DNA from: Chlamydia felis Fe/C-56
GTDB lineage: Bacteria > Chlamydiota > Chlamydiia > Chlamydiales > Chlamydiaceae
Length of the DNA: 64,000 nt
Assembly (NCBI RefSeq): GCF_000009945.1
Contig: NC_007899.1
Span: 806,001 to 870,000 of the forward strand
Direction of reading: 5' to 3'
Positions 51,760 to 62,302 of the stretch are shown one piece after another. The notes under the pieces are model-generated. The model made no database searches, was not told where the DNA came from, and saw only the letters and a list, made by a program, of their open reading frames with translations. Positions within the stretch are counted from its first letter, which is position 1; every line of letters begins with the position of its first letter. The translations under genes and the position numbers were made by a program.

Positions 51760-54714
51760 ATGCCTCTTTCTTTAAGGTCTTCTTCTTTTTGTTTTTTGGC
51801 TTGCTTATGCAGCTCGGGGTGGGTTTCTGCCCAAACCATAAATCAAGCTAAGCTTACGCCTCCTTTGTATGACATAGGAGAAGCTTTCCACCTTACTTCG
51901 AATTGTTTCATTGAAGATACCTACGGAGCTAAGTTCCCCTCATCTTTCTTAGGATCAAGCACGAACTTCACTATATTTGGGAAAAAGCGCTCCTTAACAT
52001 TTTCGCAATGTCATGCCCCAGTACAAAATAATGCCTCATTAATCTCAGCAACAGAAACTCTAACATTAACAAACCTTGCCAAGCTTGTTCTTAATGAAAA
52101 CGTCTCTACAGGACAAAGTGGACTTATCTCAGGGAAAAACATCTCCCTTACCTCTTCAAGGTCTATCGTAGTTACCAATAACAGAACTCCTTATTCTCCT
52201 GTGGTAACTACAGTCACAACTCCTAACAACTCAACTACGGTAAACTGTTTCTTTGGTTCTGCGATTCACACAGCAACAAGCTTAGATATTAACAAGATTC
52301 GCAAGCAGATTACCTTTGATAGTAACTCTGGGAACTTCGGAGCCGCTCTTCTTAATGACACAGCAGCGACATGTTCTATTCAGAATAACTCCGCTACCAT
52401 TTCCTTCTCTCAAAATTTTGCGGCATGCGGTGGTGGAGCAATTTATGACGGGACAATCTCTATTAAGAATAACTCAGGACCTATTACTCTATCAGGAAAT
52501 ACCGCAGCAAATGGATTGTTAACTACAACTCCTGACCCTGCGAAAGTTATTGGAGCAGGTTGTGGAGGAGCAATTTGCGCACCAACAAAGTCTGTGACAT
52601 TTGCTAACAATACAGGTATTTGCAATATCAATTATAACCTTGCTGAAAAAGATGGCGGGGCTATCTACGCAACAATATGCGACTTTTCCACGAGATCTCC
52701 TGTATATCTGAGTAAAAACTCTGCTAAAGAAAACGGTGGGGCAATTTGCGCCAAGGTCCTTACGGTAAATGCCAACGGTCCTATGATGTTCTTCAATAAC
52801 AGAGCTCAAAAAGGTGGAGCTATTTATGTAGGTTCAACTGTTGGTGATTCTACAAATCCTGCTACATCTACGTTAAGCTTAACGTCAGCTAACGGAGATA
52901 TGATCTTTCTAGGAAATACGATCGACAATCGCCCAGGGATACGTAATTCTATCTGTGTTGAGGGAGACGGTAAAATTACTTCTCTTAATGCTATAGGAAC
53001 ATCGAGTCTGATCTTTCATGATCCTATTGCAAATAAAGGACCAGCTACTACAAATCCAGCAACTTTAGATACAATCAATATCAATACTCCAGGGTGTTCG
53101 GGATCCGTAAAATTCTCTGCAGAAACTCTGACTATATCGGAAAAATTAAATCCCGAAAACGCTACGTCTGTGTTGTTTGGTAAAGTTGTGATTGGAGATG
53201 GTCAGCTTATTGTAACAAATAACGCGACTTTAAATGTCCTTGGATTAACAGCAGAAACAGGACGTCTAACTTTAGGTTCTGGAGCTAAAATTGGTTTGGC
53301 AACAGTCACTGGGAATCAACCTACTCAAGAAAACTTTGTCATTAAAAACCTTGGCTTTGACGCTCAATCCTACCTAACTCCTAGTTATGCTGCAGCAAAT
53401 GTCACCACCACTAATAGCAAAACAATTACTTTAGAGGGTTCTTTAAATCTTGCTTCCGAAGATGATGCTGAGCTTTATGACAATCCCCTATTGCATAGCT
53501 CATTGTCATTCCCTGTGGCAACCTTTGTAAGTAATAACAATGATCCAACAAAAAATAACTTTTCAGTAGGGGATCTCAGCATACCTGAGCACTACGGCTA
53601 TCAAGGTCTCTGGTCATCGTCCTGGACACCACCACCATTAGCTCCTACACCTGATGGCGGCATCCCTACAGGAACCAACAACCGTACTCTTTATGTCTTG
53701 TGGAAACCAGATCCTGCTTACCAAGCGCCGTATGTTTTAGATCCCGAACGTCGTGGAGAACTTGTCTCCAACACACTATGGACCTCCTTCTTAGCGACAC
53801 AAACCTTCTCTGAAGCTTTACAAGAGTCCCTACTGTGTGAGGAAGAGGGAGTTCTTGTTTCTGCAAAAGCTATAGGAAGCTATATCCGTCATCCTTCACG
53901 AAACATGCATGAAGGCTTCAAGGGAAGATATGGAGGTTACCAAGCCTCTATTGGCGTCCATTATCCTGACGATGCTTCCCTAGGATTAGCTTTCGGTCAA
54001 CTTTACGGCCAGGTAAAGAGCTCTCCTTATGATGCACAAAGCACAGAACGTATCAATGTAGTGTCTTTCTTTGGAAAATTCCCCGTAGCCACAGAAAAAA
54101 CACTAACAAATGTTTCCTGGGAAGCCTCATATGGTTACACAGTCAACCTTATGAAAACAAATTACCAAAATCCCAAAACACAACACACACGAAATTCTAA
54201 AGGACGCTGGCATAATAACACCTACTATGCTTTGGTATCTGTAGAGCATCCGTTCTTAACTTGGTGCCAACTCACACGTCAATTTGCTCGTGACTTGGAT
54301 CTTTCAGGATTTATCTCTGCCGAGTTTATGGGTGGCTGGCAAAATGCTTTCGCAGAAACGGGAGCCCTAGTACGAAGTTTCTCCAGAGGTCGCGGACACA
54401 ACATCTCCCTACCTATAGGACTGACCTCAGATTGGCAAACACCATTTAAAAAAGCTCCTTCCACGCTCACATTGAAGATAGCTTATAAACCTGATGTTTA
54501 TCGGGTAACTCCTCATAATGTAGTCACTATCCTTGCCAACGGTGAACGCATTCCTATAAAAGGAGCACAACTTGCCAGAAACGGATTTTTCCTACAGCTG
54601 CACGACAGTGTGAAACTATCCGAATATGCCACAGGATTCTTAGATTACGTCCTTGATACCAAAAAATCCTATGCAAGCCATCGTGTAATCACAGGATTGC
54701 AAGGAAAATTCTAA
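51760..54714 (+). CDS. pmpH: PmpH autotransporter (array gene 11)
   Basis: The 984-residue protein starts MPLSLRSSSFCFLACLCSSG, nearly the same as the remembered C. trachomatis PmpH N-terminus; ISATETLTLTNLAKLVL and LISGKNISLTSS also match. The passenger has GGAIYD, GGAICA (twice), GGAIYA, GGAIYV and FxNN partners, then IFHDPIA. HYGYQGLWSSSW (about 611) is followed by a Pro-rich link PPPLAPTPDGG and SNTLWTSFLATQ (about 670). The barrel, distinct from the G-type, ends ITGLQGKF. GGGTTGAGG lies before the ATG. It is likely translated from the pmpG-pmpH transcript and ends at a strong terminator. Confidence 0.93.
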   Translation: MPLSLRSSSFCFLACLCSSGWVSAQTINQAKLTPPLYDIGEAFHLTSNCFIEDTYGAKFPSSFLGSSTNFTIFGKKRSLTFSQCHAPVQNNASLISATETLTLTNLAKLVLNENVSTGQSGLISGKNISLTSSRSIVVTNNRTPYSPVVTTVTTPNNSTTVNCFFGSAIHTATSLDINKIRKQITFDSNSGNFGAALLNDTAATCSIQNNSATISFSQNFAACGGGAIYDGTISIKNNSGPITLSGNTAANGLLTTTPDPAKVIGAGCGGAICAPTKSVTFANNTGICNINYNLAEKDGGAIYATICDFSTRSPVYLSKNSAKENGGAICAKVLTVNANGPMMFFNNRAQKGGAIYVGSTVGDSTNPATSTLSLTSANGDMIFLGNTIDNRPGIRNSICVEGDGKITSLNAIGTSSLIFHDPIANKGPATTNPATLDTININTPGCSGSVKFSAETLTISEKLNPENATSVLFGKVVIGDGQLIVTNNATLNVLGLTAETGRLTLGSGAKIGLATVTGNQPTQENFVIKNLGFDAQSYLTPSYAAANVTTTNSKTITLEGSLNLASEDDAELYDNPLLHSSLSFPVATFVSNNNDPTKNNFSVGDLSIPEHYGYQGLWSSSWTPPPLAPTPDGGIPTGTNNRTLYVLWKPDPAYQAPYVLDPERRGELVSNTLWTSFLATQTFSEALQESLLCEEEGVLVSAKAIGSYIRHPSRNMHEGFKGRYGGYQASIGVHYPDDASLGLAFGQLYGQVKSSPYDAQSTERINVVSFFGKFPVATEKTLTNVSWEASYGYTVNLMKTNYQNPKTQHTRNSKGRWHNNTYYALVSVEHPFLTWCQLTRQFARDLDLSGFISAEFMGGWQNAFAETGALVRSFSRGRGHNISLPIGLTSDWQTPFKKAPSTLTLKIAYKPDVYRVTPHNVVTILANGERIPIKGAQLARNGFFLQLHDSVKLSEYATGFLDYVLDTKKSYASHRVITGLQGKF

Positions 54715-54725
54715 AACCCTTTACC

Positions 54726-54767
54726 GAGAGAAATTTTCTTTGCCCTAGGGGAATTTCTCTCTTTTTT
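54726..54767 (+). terminator. Rho-independent terminator after pmpH
   Basis: GAGAGAAATT (54726-54735) and AATTTCTCTC (54752-54761) form a perfect 10-bp stem, followed immediately by TTTTTT. It is among the best terminators in the window. Confidence 0.9.
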
Positions 54768-55181
54768 CTCGTCTTATCTATCCCCACACAACAAGCATGT
54801 TTTTCTTAGATCTTTCTGTAAAAGCTCGTATTTTCAAAAGGTCCTAGACAAAACACCCCAAAAATCTTTATCGATCACACCATCAAATTCTTGTAATCCA
54901 AAAGCAACAATCTCGCTAAAATCCTAGACATTCATAATCCATGAAAAATGGCTTGAGAATCTATTGTGAATAAAAAACAATAACTTCTAACAACACAGTA
55001 ATCTAGTTAAAAAATTACAATAAAAGAATCCATTTAGAAGAAACAAAATATAATCTATATATTCCCAAAATGTTTGATTCTTTGTAGATTATTTAGAGAA
55101 AATCCCCAGACTCAACTATATGACGACTCTACACACTACGGGGATTATGTTTGTAATCTACATAAGCCCCGAGAAAATGAT
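54768..55181. other. 414-base gap upstream of the barrel-only pmp
   Basis: It is AT-rich, with stop codons in all + frames through most of it and no GGA(I/L/V) coding remnant. So no passenger was recently lost here by a simple frameshift. The last part (55074-55181) is an in-frame upstream extension of the next gene without a signal peptide at its start. Confidence 0.5.
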
Positions 55182-56252
55182 ATGGGATCTAAAATCACAA
55201 AATACTTAACATCTATAAGTCTTACCTTTGCATTATTTGGCAATTTATATGCTGATGATGAACCACAACCTCCTGCAGATCAAACAACTCAAGAAGTTAA
55301 AATAAAAACAGACCGCAAGGGAGATTTTGTTGCAAATATCTTATGGCAAAACACCTATGCAACAACATCTGGAATGAATGCCTCTAGAATCTCTCTAGAA
55401 TCTCTATGCGATACATCTGTGTATTTCGATCTTGAAGGCGGAGCTTTAGGTCTCTGTCTCAACCAACACAATATGGAAGAAAAATCAGGATTCCATATGG
55501 ACGGTTCGGGGTACTATGCAGGAATTTCCTGTGGCTCTCCCTCCCTTTACAAAATTGGTGTTAAGTTTGTCTCTCAACATACAAATGCTAAGGCTCATCT
55601 TGGTCATGACGAAGTAGCAACCGATTACCTATCTCTAGGGGGATTCTGGGAAGTGCATGGCTTTAAAGGAAGGCTCATCGTAGTAGGAAACTACCTCTAT
55701 ACTCACGGCTTTCATAACCTAAACCACACACATCGTCAGCTCATAGGAGCTTGTCATGCTTCTTTCGAAAGCCAAACAGTAGGCAGTGCTCTGTCCTTTT
55801 ACTTCCCTCTCAAAGCCAGAACAAATAACCGCCTGACCGTCATCCCATTTTTCCGCTATCAAGCCTTTGCCTCTAAACAAAACGACTTTAAGGAAAAAGG
55901 AGCCCGTGTGCGCTCTTTTGTAACACCTGATAGTCTTGTGGATATTAGCGTGCCTTTTGGATTACATAATAAGTTAGCTTTTCATGGATACTTCCCATCA
56001 CTCTGGGAATTAGAGGTTTCCTATAAACCTACACTCCTACGCCAAAAACATTTAGTAGGCTCTGTATTGGTTGCCGATGATGGTACTTGGATTTCTTCTC
56101 CAACAGAGGTCTGTTATCACGCCTTTTCTATAAATCTAAAAAATGAAACTCAAGTATTCAAACACCTACATATCAACTTTGATTATCAATGCGACGCATC
56201 TTCATCGACATGCAGTCATTACATATTGGCAGGTGGAAAACTCGTTTTCTAA
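55182..56252 (+). CDS. Barrel-only PmpE/F-type protein lacking the passenger (array gene 12)
   Basis: The 356-residue protein starts at ATG 55182, which begins a signal peptide (MGSKITKYLTSISLTFALFG...LYA); an in-frame TTG 108 bases upstream is not supported. After a short acidic/Pro linker it enters an autotransporter barrel. FVANILWQNTYATTSGMN matches the PNTLWxS entry of other Pmps, GFHMDGSGYYAGISC matches the E/F barrel, and the end SSSTCSHYILAGGKLVF matches PmpE/F. There is no GGA(I/L/V) repeat, middle domain or YGHQG motif. It may insert as a bare porin-like barrel or be a relic. The frame is intact and it has its own hairpin downstream, so I do not call it a pseudogene. Confidence 0.8.
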   Translation: MGSKITKYLTSISLTFALFGNLYADDEPQPPADQTTQEVKIKTDRKGDFVANILWQNTYATTSGMNASRISLESLCDTSVYFDLEGGALGLCLNQHNMEEKSGFHMDGSGYYAGISCGSPSLYKIGVKFVSQHTNAKAHLGHDEVATDYLSLGGFWEVHGFKGRLIVVGNYLYTHGFHNLNHTHRQLIGACHASFESQTVGSALSFYFPLKARTNNRLTVIPFFRYQAFASKQNDFKEKGARVRSFVTPDSLVDISVPFGLHNKLAFHGYFPSLWELEVSYKPTLLRQKHLVGSVLVADDGTWISSPTEVCYHAFSINLKNETQVFKHLHINFDYQCDASSSTCSHYILAGGKLVF

Positions 56253-56263
56253 TCATTTGGCCA

Positions 56264-56293
56264 TTGCAAAGAGGGAGTTGTCTCTCTTTGCAA
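56264..56293 (+). terminator. Hairpin after the barrel-only pmp
   Basis: TTGCAAAGAG (56264-56273) and CTCTTTGCAA (56284-56293) form a perfect 10-bp stem. No T-run follows. Confidence 0.55.
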
Positions 56294-56470
56294 CAAAAGG
56301 CAGTTTTCAAAACCTCGCTTTATCTCTGACGACAGACGGATAGTTAACTACCCCGAAATTGATCTTCCGAGTTCTATACTTTCTCTCTGCCTATGTGCGC
56401 CTAAACTCTAGACAAAGATACAAGAATTATTTATAGGATCGGCAAGTCATATCCTTACTATTTTTTAGAT

Positions 56471-59256
56471 ATGCTTCCGAAGTCTTTGTGTTATTCTTTT
56501 GTCGGATTCTTATGTGCTAGTCATGTTCTTTCCTATGGAAAAGAGCACTGGATATCTCCACTAGATATTCCCATACAATTGCCCAAGATTCCTACAGATT
56601 TTACAACCCCGGAATCTTCAGATACCCCATGTGGGTTAACACATAATCCCAGACATGATTTCGTTCTAATCCGGGATAAACAAACAAAAACATTTACATA
56701 CCAATCAAACGCTGACAACGGCGGAGCGGTTACCTGTAAATCTTTTAATCTTACTAAAAATAAGAAACCAATTTTTTTCGGAGAAAATAAAACCGCTCGA
56801 AACGGTGGGGCCATTTTTTCTACAGAAAATGTCGCGATAGAGAAAAACTTTCGCGTGATTTTTTATCAAAATAGTGCCATTAGCCCAGGCTCTTCCAATC
56901 AAAACAATCTGGGAGGAGCTATCTCTGCAACAAACTTTGTAGCCTCTTTCAATGATAACGAAGTAAATTTCACTTCTAATATAGCTATACAATCTGGTGG
57001 AGCGATCTACTCCTCAGGCTCTTGCAGGCTCTGCGATAATTCTGCCTCTCTACTCTTTGACAATAATCAAACGGTTAACATGAATGGTGGTGGTGGAGCC
57101 ATTCACGCACCCACCCTTGAACTTTCAAATAATACAGGGACAATCCACTTTATCAACAATCAAAGCTCTGCAGGGGGGGCAATTTTTACCCAAAGATCTA
57201 CACGTATTACCGAGAATCACGCTCCTATCTTGTTTTTCTGCAACTCGGCTTATGGTACTACAGACAGAGGAAACGGTGGCGTCATTAGTAGTCCCTCCAT
57301 CGTTATAGAAAATAATACCCAACCCATTGTATTTGCTAGAAACTCTGCCCCCCACGCTGGTGGAGCCCTGGCCTATACTCACTTAACCATACAAAACAAC
57401 GGGCCTATCTATTTTTTAAATAATACCTCGAGTTGGGGCGCCGTTTGTCGCGCACTAGAAAATGGCTCCACAACGATTTCTGCTGATTACGGAGACATAA
57501 TTTTCAATAATAATGTTACTAGAGACCGGAGCGGAGAAACACGGTCTTCTATGTTTTTTCACGAAAATCACTCTCTATCTCTCGGGGCAACCTCTAAACA
57601 CAAAGTCTGCCTGTTTGGCATCATACACTCCCCCAGTTCCTTTACGATTAATCCCGAAGCCAAACATACGGGTGCTGTTGTATTTTCAGCAAAACACATC
57701 CCGCATAATTTAGTTAACAATCTTAGATGTATCCAAACTGACTATCCCAATACTCTTGCTATTCAACACGGCACTCTATCTATAGAAAGTGGAGCGCGTC
57801 TCGCAGCATATAAACTGACTATGGAGCAAGATACACACCTGTGCTTAGGAAACAATGCTGTTATTAGAACTCTACAAAAAAGTAATTCCGCTAAAGATAG
57901 TAACTTACAAATCAAAAACATAGCCATTCTTCTGCCGGAAATATTACAGGACAATGTTCAAACGCCCAAAATCTGGATCTATCCCGAAAGCAATAATACA
58001 GAAAATACCCTGGCTAAAATTTCCCTATCCGGCACTCTATCTCTATGGGATGAAAACTATAGCGATCCCTATGACAGTATAGACCTATCCGCCCCTATGA
58101 ATAAAGTGCCTCTGCTATATCTTTCTGAAACAAACGCAAATAAAATTACTACAGATCAGTTCGATATCGCATCCATCAATGCGGGGAAACATTATGGACA
58201 TCAAGGAACCTGGTCTCCCTATTGGGAAGAGTTCTCAACACAAACAAAAACAAATCCGGTAGAGGCTGTTAACACCAAACACCGCTACCTCTATGCTGAC
58301 TGGAGACCCTCAGGATACAGTGTCAATCCCCAACACCGCAATGACCTCCTCCCCAATACTCTCTGGCAAACTGCTTTCCTCGCTTCATCAATAGCAAGGC
58401 CCCCCCCCCCAAGGGGGAGGGAAAACCCCTACATAGCGGCTTACTGGGAAGCGGCTTAGGTTTCCACACGCATCAAAAAAGTAAACAGGACCTCCACGGA
58501 TTCTCTTCCAGAGCTTTCGGATACAGCACGCAAAGCCTACTTTCTTCAGAAACTCACCACCTCATCTCGCTATCCTTCGCTCAAGTACTAGGAAAAATCA
58601 AAGAACTTAAATCCCAAAACAAAGTTTCGTCCCACAACTATTCCCTCGGATTAGCTTTGCAATTCCCTTGGCTAGATGAAAACTTCATAACTTCAGCCTC
58701 CTTAGGTTACTGTTACGGAGCTCATCACATGACAAGCTTCTATCCCCAAAATAAAAAATCAGAAACTCATTTTAGAAACCAGGCTCTTAGCGCTTCCTTA
58801 GCGTGTTGTTTCCCAGAAATGTTCTCTTTCTTCGGACTCTACCTGACACCTTTCATACAAGCTAATGCCGTACGCGCTGAACAATCCAAAGTTCAAGAAA
58901 CTGGGGATTTCTCCAGAAAAGCCTCTAACCAACACCCATTAATTAATGTGACTCTACCCGTGGGCATGCACACGACATGGCACTCAGAAACTAAATTACC
59001 CAACATTTGGGAAGTACAACTAGCTTACCAACCTGCCATATACAGACAAAACCCCAAAGTGCTGATGACACTAGTGCAAAGCAATGGGTCCTGGACAACT
59101 TCAGGAACCCCAGTAGCTAGACACGCCTTGCATGCAGAAGGAAAAAACTCTGTGTATCTATTCAAACATATGCTCGTCTTCTTAGATTACCAAGTAGATC
59201 TAGCCTCTTCAACCATAACACACTATGTAAACTGCGGAAGTGAAATTGCCTTTTAA
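56471..59256 (+). CDS. pmp: PmpE/F-type autotransporter, phase-off by frameshift at poly-C (array gene 13)
   Basis: From ATG 56471 (MLPKSLCYSFVGFLC) the passenger reads GGAVTC, GGAIFS, GGAISA, GGAIYS, GGAIHA, GGAIFT, GGALAY. YGHQGTW (about 573) and PNTLWQTAF (about 628) follow, up to a run of 11 C at 58400-58410. In the annotated frame it then terminates at 58459. The neighbouring frame from 58411 is open (KGEGKPLHSGLLGSGLG, then GFSSRAFGYS) and encodes the whole barrel to 59256, ending NCGSEIAF. Twelve C would join the two frames into about 929 residues. It is therefore a phase-variable gene in the OFF state. It lies 27 bases upstream of gene 14. Confidence 0.9.
58400..58410 (+). repeat. Poly-C tract (11 C), switch of array gene 13 in the OFF length
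   Basis: Eleven C followed by AAGGGGGAGGG, at the passenger/barrel junction. Insertion of one C (or deletion of two) restores a single frame into the barrel. It is the only long C tract among the switches; the others are G. Confidence 0.88.
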
Positions 59257-59283
59257 TAAATTACGGAACTAAGACAACGCCTT

Positions 59284-62109
59284 ATGAAACATAAGTTTAC
59301 TTTTAGCTTCTTTCTCTCAGTAGCGTGGCTAACTTATTTCCACTCTAGCGAGGCACGGGATATTCCTTTCTTGCTCCCCACACCTTCCATAGATTCTTTT
59401 CTCACCTCTAGTTCGATCAATACCCTTGGAGAACAAACAAATTTACAGGGACAGATTCAGTCTAACTCTATAAATATGACTTTGAAAGATTACAAAGATA
59501 TCTATGCTTTATTCCAGATCTCTTCTAACGGAGAAAAAAGATGCAGATATAATATTCTATCTCTGGAAGCTACTCAAGGACCTATTGTCTTTATTGGCAA
59601 TAGTACGAGTAACACAGGGGGAGCTATTTACGCTGATACCAGATTAAAAATCACAGACAGCCAGGAAATTATCCTTTTTGCTAACAATCTCGCAAGAGCT
59701 TCGTTCGTAAGGAACATATTTGACTATCCAATTTTTTCTGGGGCCGTATATGCCCGCTATGTCGATATTACACACAACAAACAGCCCGTGTACTTTGTGA
59801 AAAATATTGCCGCTTCTGAAGGCGGGGCTATTTTCACTTCTATCGATGTTCTTTTAGCAGATAATCAATCCGCATGCTTTTTTTGCGATAATGCAGTTAC
59901 CCTGACCGACCAGAATAGATGTAAAGGCGGGGCTCTACGACTGGAACGATTCAACTGCCTGAATAACCGCGGCTCTGTCGTATTCGCCAACAATCTAGCG
60001 GGAGAGGGTGGAGGAATTTCTGCAATCCATCACTGCTCATTCTCAGGAAATCTGGGCAACATTATCTTCAAAAATAACAAAGCCCTGCGTCGTAGTGGAG
60101 GAGCTATGCACTCCCCAACGATCACCTTAGAAAATAATCCAGGAATTATCTCCTTCCATAATAATTCATCGGCTGTTCAGGGCGGAGCTTGCCTATGCAC
60201 TAACTTTACCCTGCGCAACAATAATCACGTCTACTTCACAAACAATTCTTCTCCACAAGGGGGGGCCCTATTTACAAATAGCAACTCCCAAGTCAGAATC
60301 TCGGCAGATAAAGGGCATGTGATTTTTAATAATAATTGCCTACTAGATACCAATAGAGAATACAGAAACTCTATCACCCTAGGAAATAACGCCAATGTGC
60401 AATTTGGCGCAAAAAAGAATTTTTGCGTTCTTTTCTATGACCCTATACAGCATGAAAATTCTACAACCCATAACCTAATCATTAATCCCAGTACGGAAGA
60501 TTTAGGCTGCGTAGTCTTTTCTGGAGCCAAAGTAAATGGCTCCCCAAAAACTGAAAATAATCTTTTCTCAAGAACGAATAATGCTACTGAGAGCAACCTT
60601 TTCTCCAGATCAAAAAATACTATAGAACTACAAAACGGAGTCCTCGCTATTGAAGATCAAGCCGGTGTCTCTACCTATAAGTTTCAACAGACAGGAGGAA
60701 CCTTATGTTTAGGAAACGGAGGAACTCTAGCAGCAAGAGAAAAAGCCGCTAATGCAAAAGATGCCGCTCTTACAATAAATAACTTGGGAATTATCCTCCC
60801 TCAACAACTTCAACACAATGCTCAAGCTCCGAAAATCTGGGTCTATCCTTCCGCAAACAACAATACTTTCACAGAAAATACTCAAGCAACTGTGACCCTA
60901 TCCGGAAATCTCACTCTAACTAATGAAGAAGGAGACAACCCTTACGATGATGTCGATCTTTCCAAAAATACGCAACGAGTTCCTCTACTCTATCTTTGCG
61001 ATAATACCGACAAGAAAATTAACATCACTAATTTGAATATTGAGGCTATAAATGCGCAGTCGCATTACGGCCATCAGGGCATCTGGTCCCCCTACTGGGA
61101 AGAACACACGACACAAACAAATCCGGCTTCTGCTCTAACAGCAAATACATCGCATAAAACTCTCTATGCCGACTGGACTTCAACGGGATACATTCCCAAC
61201 CCTAAATACCAAACGGCTCTTGTAGCTAACGTCCTCTGGGAAACAGTATATACTATGTTATCAGGAATACTTCCTCCTGAACACAGTGATCAAATAACAA
61301 ATATTTATGGAAAGGCTTTAGGGATCATCGCTAATCAACGCTCGCATGCAAAAAAACCGGGATTTCGTATGCAATCCCGAGGGTATTCTGTAGGAACCTC
61401 AGCAAAAACACAAACGCATCACAAAATATCCTTCGGATTCGTTCAGTCTTTTGCCCACCTCAAAGAAAAAGGATCAGAAAACAAGGCCGCTTCTAAAAAC
61501 TATCTAGGAACCTTACAATTCCATATCCCCTGGCTTTATGATCGCATCCTAACCTCAGCTTCCCTAGCTTACAACTATGCTCCTCACGAAATAAAACACA
61601 TAGCTACTGACCAAACCTCTCAAGGTACTTTCTCTAGTCATACTTGGGGACTCTCCATCACTCATGCCTTCCCTTTCACCCATCCCTACATAACTTTGAT
61701 TCCATTCATAGAAGCTCATGCAATAAAGGCCTCTCTAACCAGTTTTAAAGAAACAGGAAAATTCCCCAGAAAATTTGCTACAAAGAGCGCTTTGTATAAC
61801 CTCTCCATGCCCTTAGGAATTACAGGGCAGTGGCATAATACATTCCATCTCCCTACAACCTGGAATCTAAAAATCGCTTACCAACCTGTGGTCTACAGAC
61901 ACTACCCTAAAATCTTAACAACATTACTCGCCAGCAATGGCAGTTGGCTATCTTCGGGAACACCGGTAGATAGACATTCCTTCTCCTTAAGAGTAGCCAA
62001 CTCCGTATGGCTGTTTTCTAAGTTGCAAATGTCATTTGCTTATCAGGGAGATCTTTCTTCTTCTACTTTCTGTAATTATCTAAAAGCTGGGAGCACATTA
62101 GCATTTTAA
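59284..62109 (+). CDS. pmp: PmpE/F-type autotransporter (array gene 14)
   Basis: The 941-residue protein has signal peptide KHKFTFSFFLSVAWLTYFHSSEA. The passenger has GGAIYA, SGAVYA, GGAIFT, GGALRL, GGGISA, GGAMHS, GGACLC and GGALFT, with many Asn-Asn pairs, then VLFYDPI. The block APKIWVYPSANNN and NPYDDVDLS is conserved in genes 13 and 15. YGHQGIWSPYW (about 595) and ANVLWETVYTML (about 645) precede a barrel ending FCNYLKAGSTLAF, like C. trachomatis PmpE. No phase tract was found. It is probably cotranscribed with gene 13. Confidence 0.92.
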   Translation: MKHKFTFSFFLSVAWLTYFHSSEARDIPFLLPTPSIDSFLTSSSINTLGEQTNLQGQIQSNSINMTLKDYKDIYALFQISSNGEKRCRYNILSLEATQGPIVFIGNSTSNTGGAIYADTRLKITDSQEIILFANNLARASFVRNIFDYPIFSGAVYARYVDITHNKQPVYFVKNIAASEGGAIFTSIDVLLADNQSACFFCDNAVTLTDQNRCKGGALRLERFNCLNNRGSVVFANNLAGEGGGISAIHHCSFSGNLGNIIFKNNKALRRSGGAMHSPTITLENNPGIISFHNNSSAVQGGACLCTNFTLRNNNHVYFTNNSSPQGGALFTNSNSQVRISADKGHVIFNNNCLLDTNREYRNSITLGNNANVQFGAKKNFCVLFYDPIQHENSTTHNLIINPSTEDLGCVVFSGAKVNGSPKTENNLFSRTNNATESNLFSRSKNTIELQNGVLAIEDQAGVSTYKFQQTGGTLCLGNGGTLAAREKAANAKDAALTINNLGIILPQQLQHNAQAPKIWVYPSANNNTFTENTQATVTLSGNLTLTNEEGDNPYDDVDLSKNTQRVPLLYLCDNTDKKINITNLNIEAINAQSHYGHQGIWSPYWEEHTTQTNPASALTANTSHKTLYADWTSTGYIPNPKYQTALVANVLWETVYTMLSGILPPEHSDQITNIYGKALGIIANQRSHAKKPGFRMQSRGYSVGTSAKTQTHHKISFGFVQSFAHLKEKGSENKAASKNYLGTLQFHIPWLYDRILTSASLAYNYAPHEIKHIATDQTSQGTFSSHTWGLSITHAFPFTHPYITLIPFIEAHAIKASLTSFKETGKFPRKFATKSALYNLSMPLGITGQWHNTFHLPTTWNLKIAYQPVVYRHYPKILTTLLASNGSWLSSGTPVDRHSFSLRVANSVWLFSKLQMSFAYQGDLSSSTFCNYLKAGSTLAF

Positions 62110-62302
62110 AAGTAGAGTTTTCTTAAAGAAACATAGAAACAATATGCAGGATAAAACTATTAAATATTCTATAGATGCCTAGAATTAAAAAACAAATCAC
62201 TTATCAACTCTAACTATCTTTGTTTTATAAAAATCTAGACAATCTTACGTGTACTAGCGTATAGGATAGCTATGTGTGGTCTCAGAGCTTTGTTATCCCC
62301 GT

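Noticed and set aside
55074-55181. In-frame upstream extension (TTG start) of the barrel-only pmp
   Set aside because: It would place the clear signal peptide internally; ATG 55182 is the better start.
26123-62109. Regularly spaced repeats resembling a repeat array
   Set aside because: They are degenerate GGA(I/L/V)/FxxN coding repeats with irregular spacing, not CRISPR repeats; no cas genes present.
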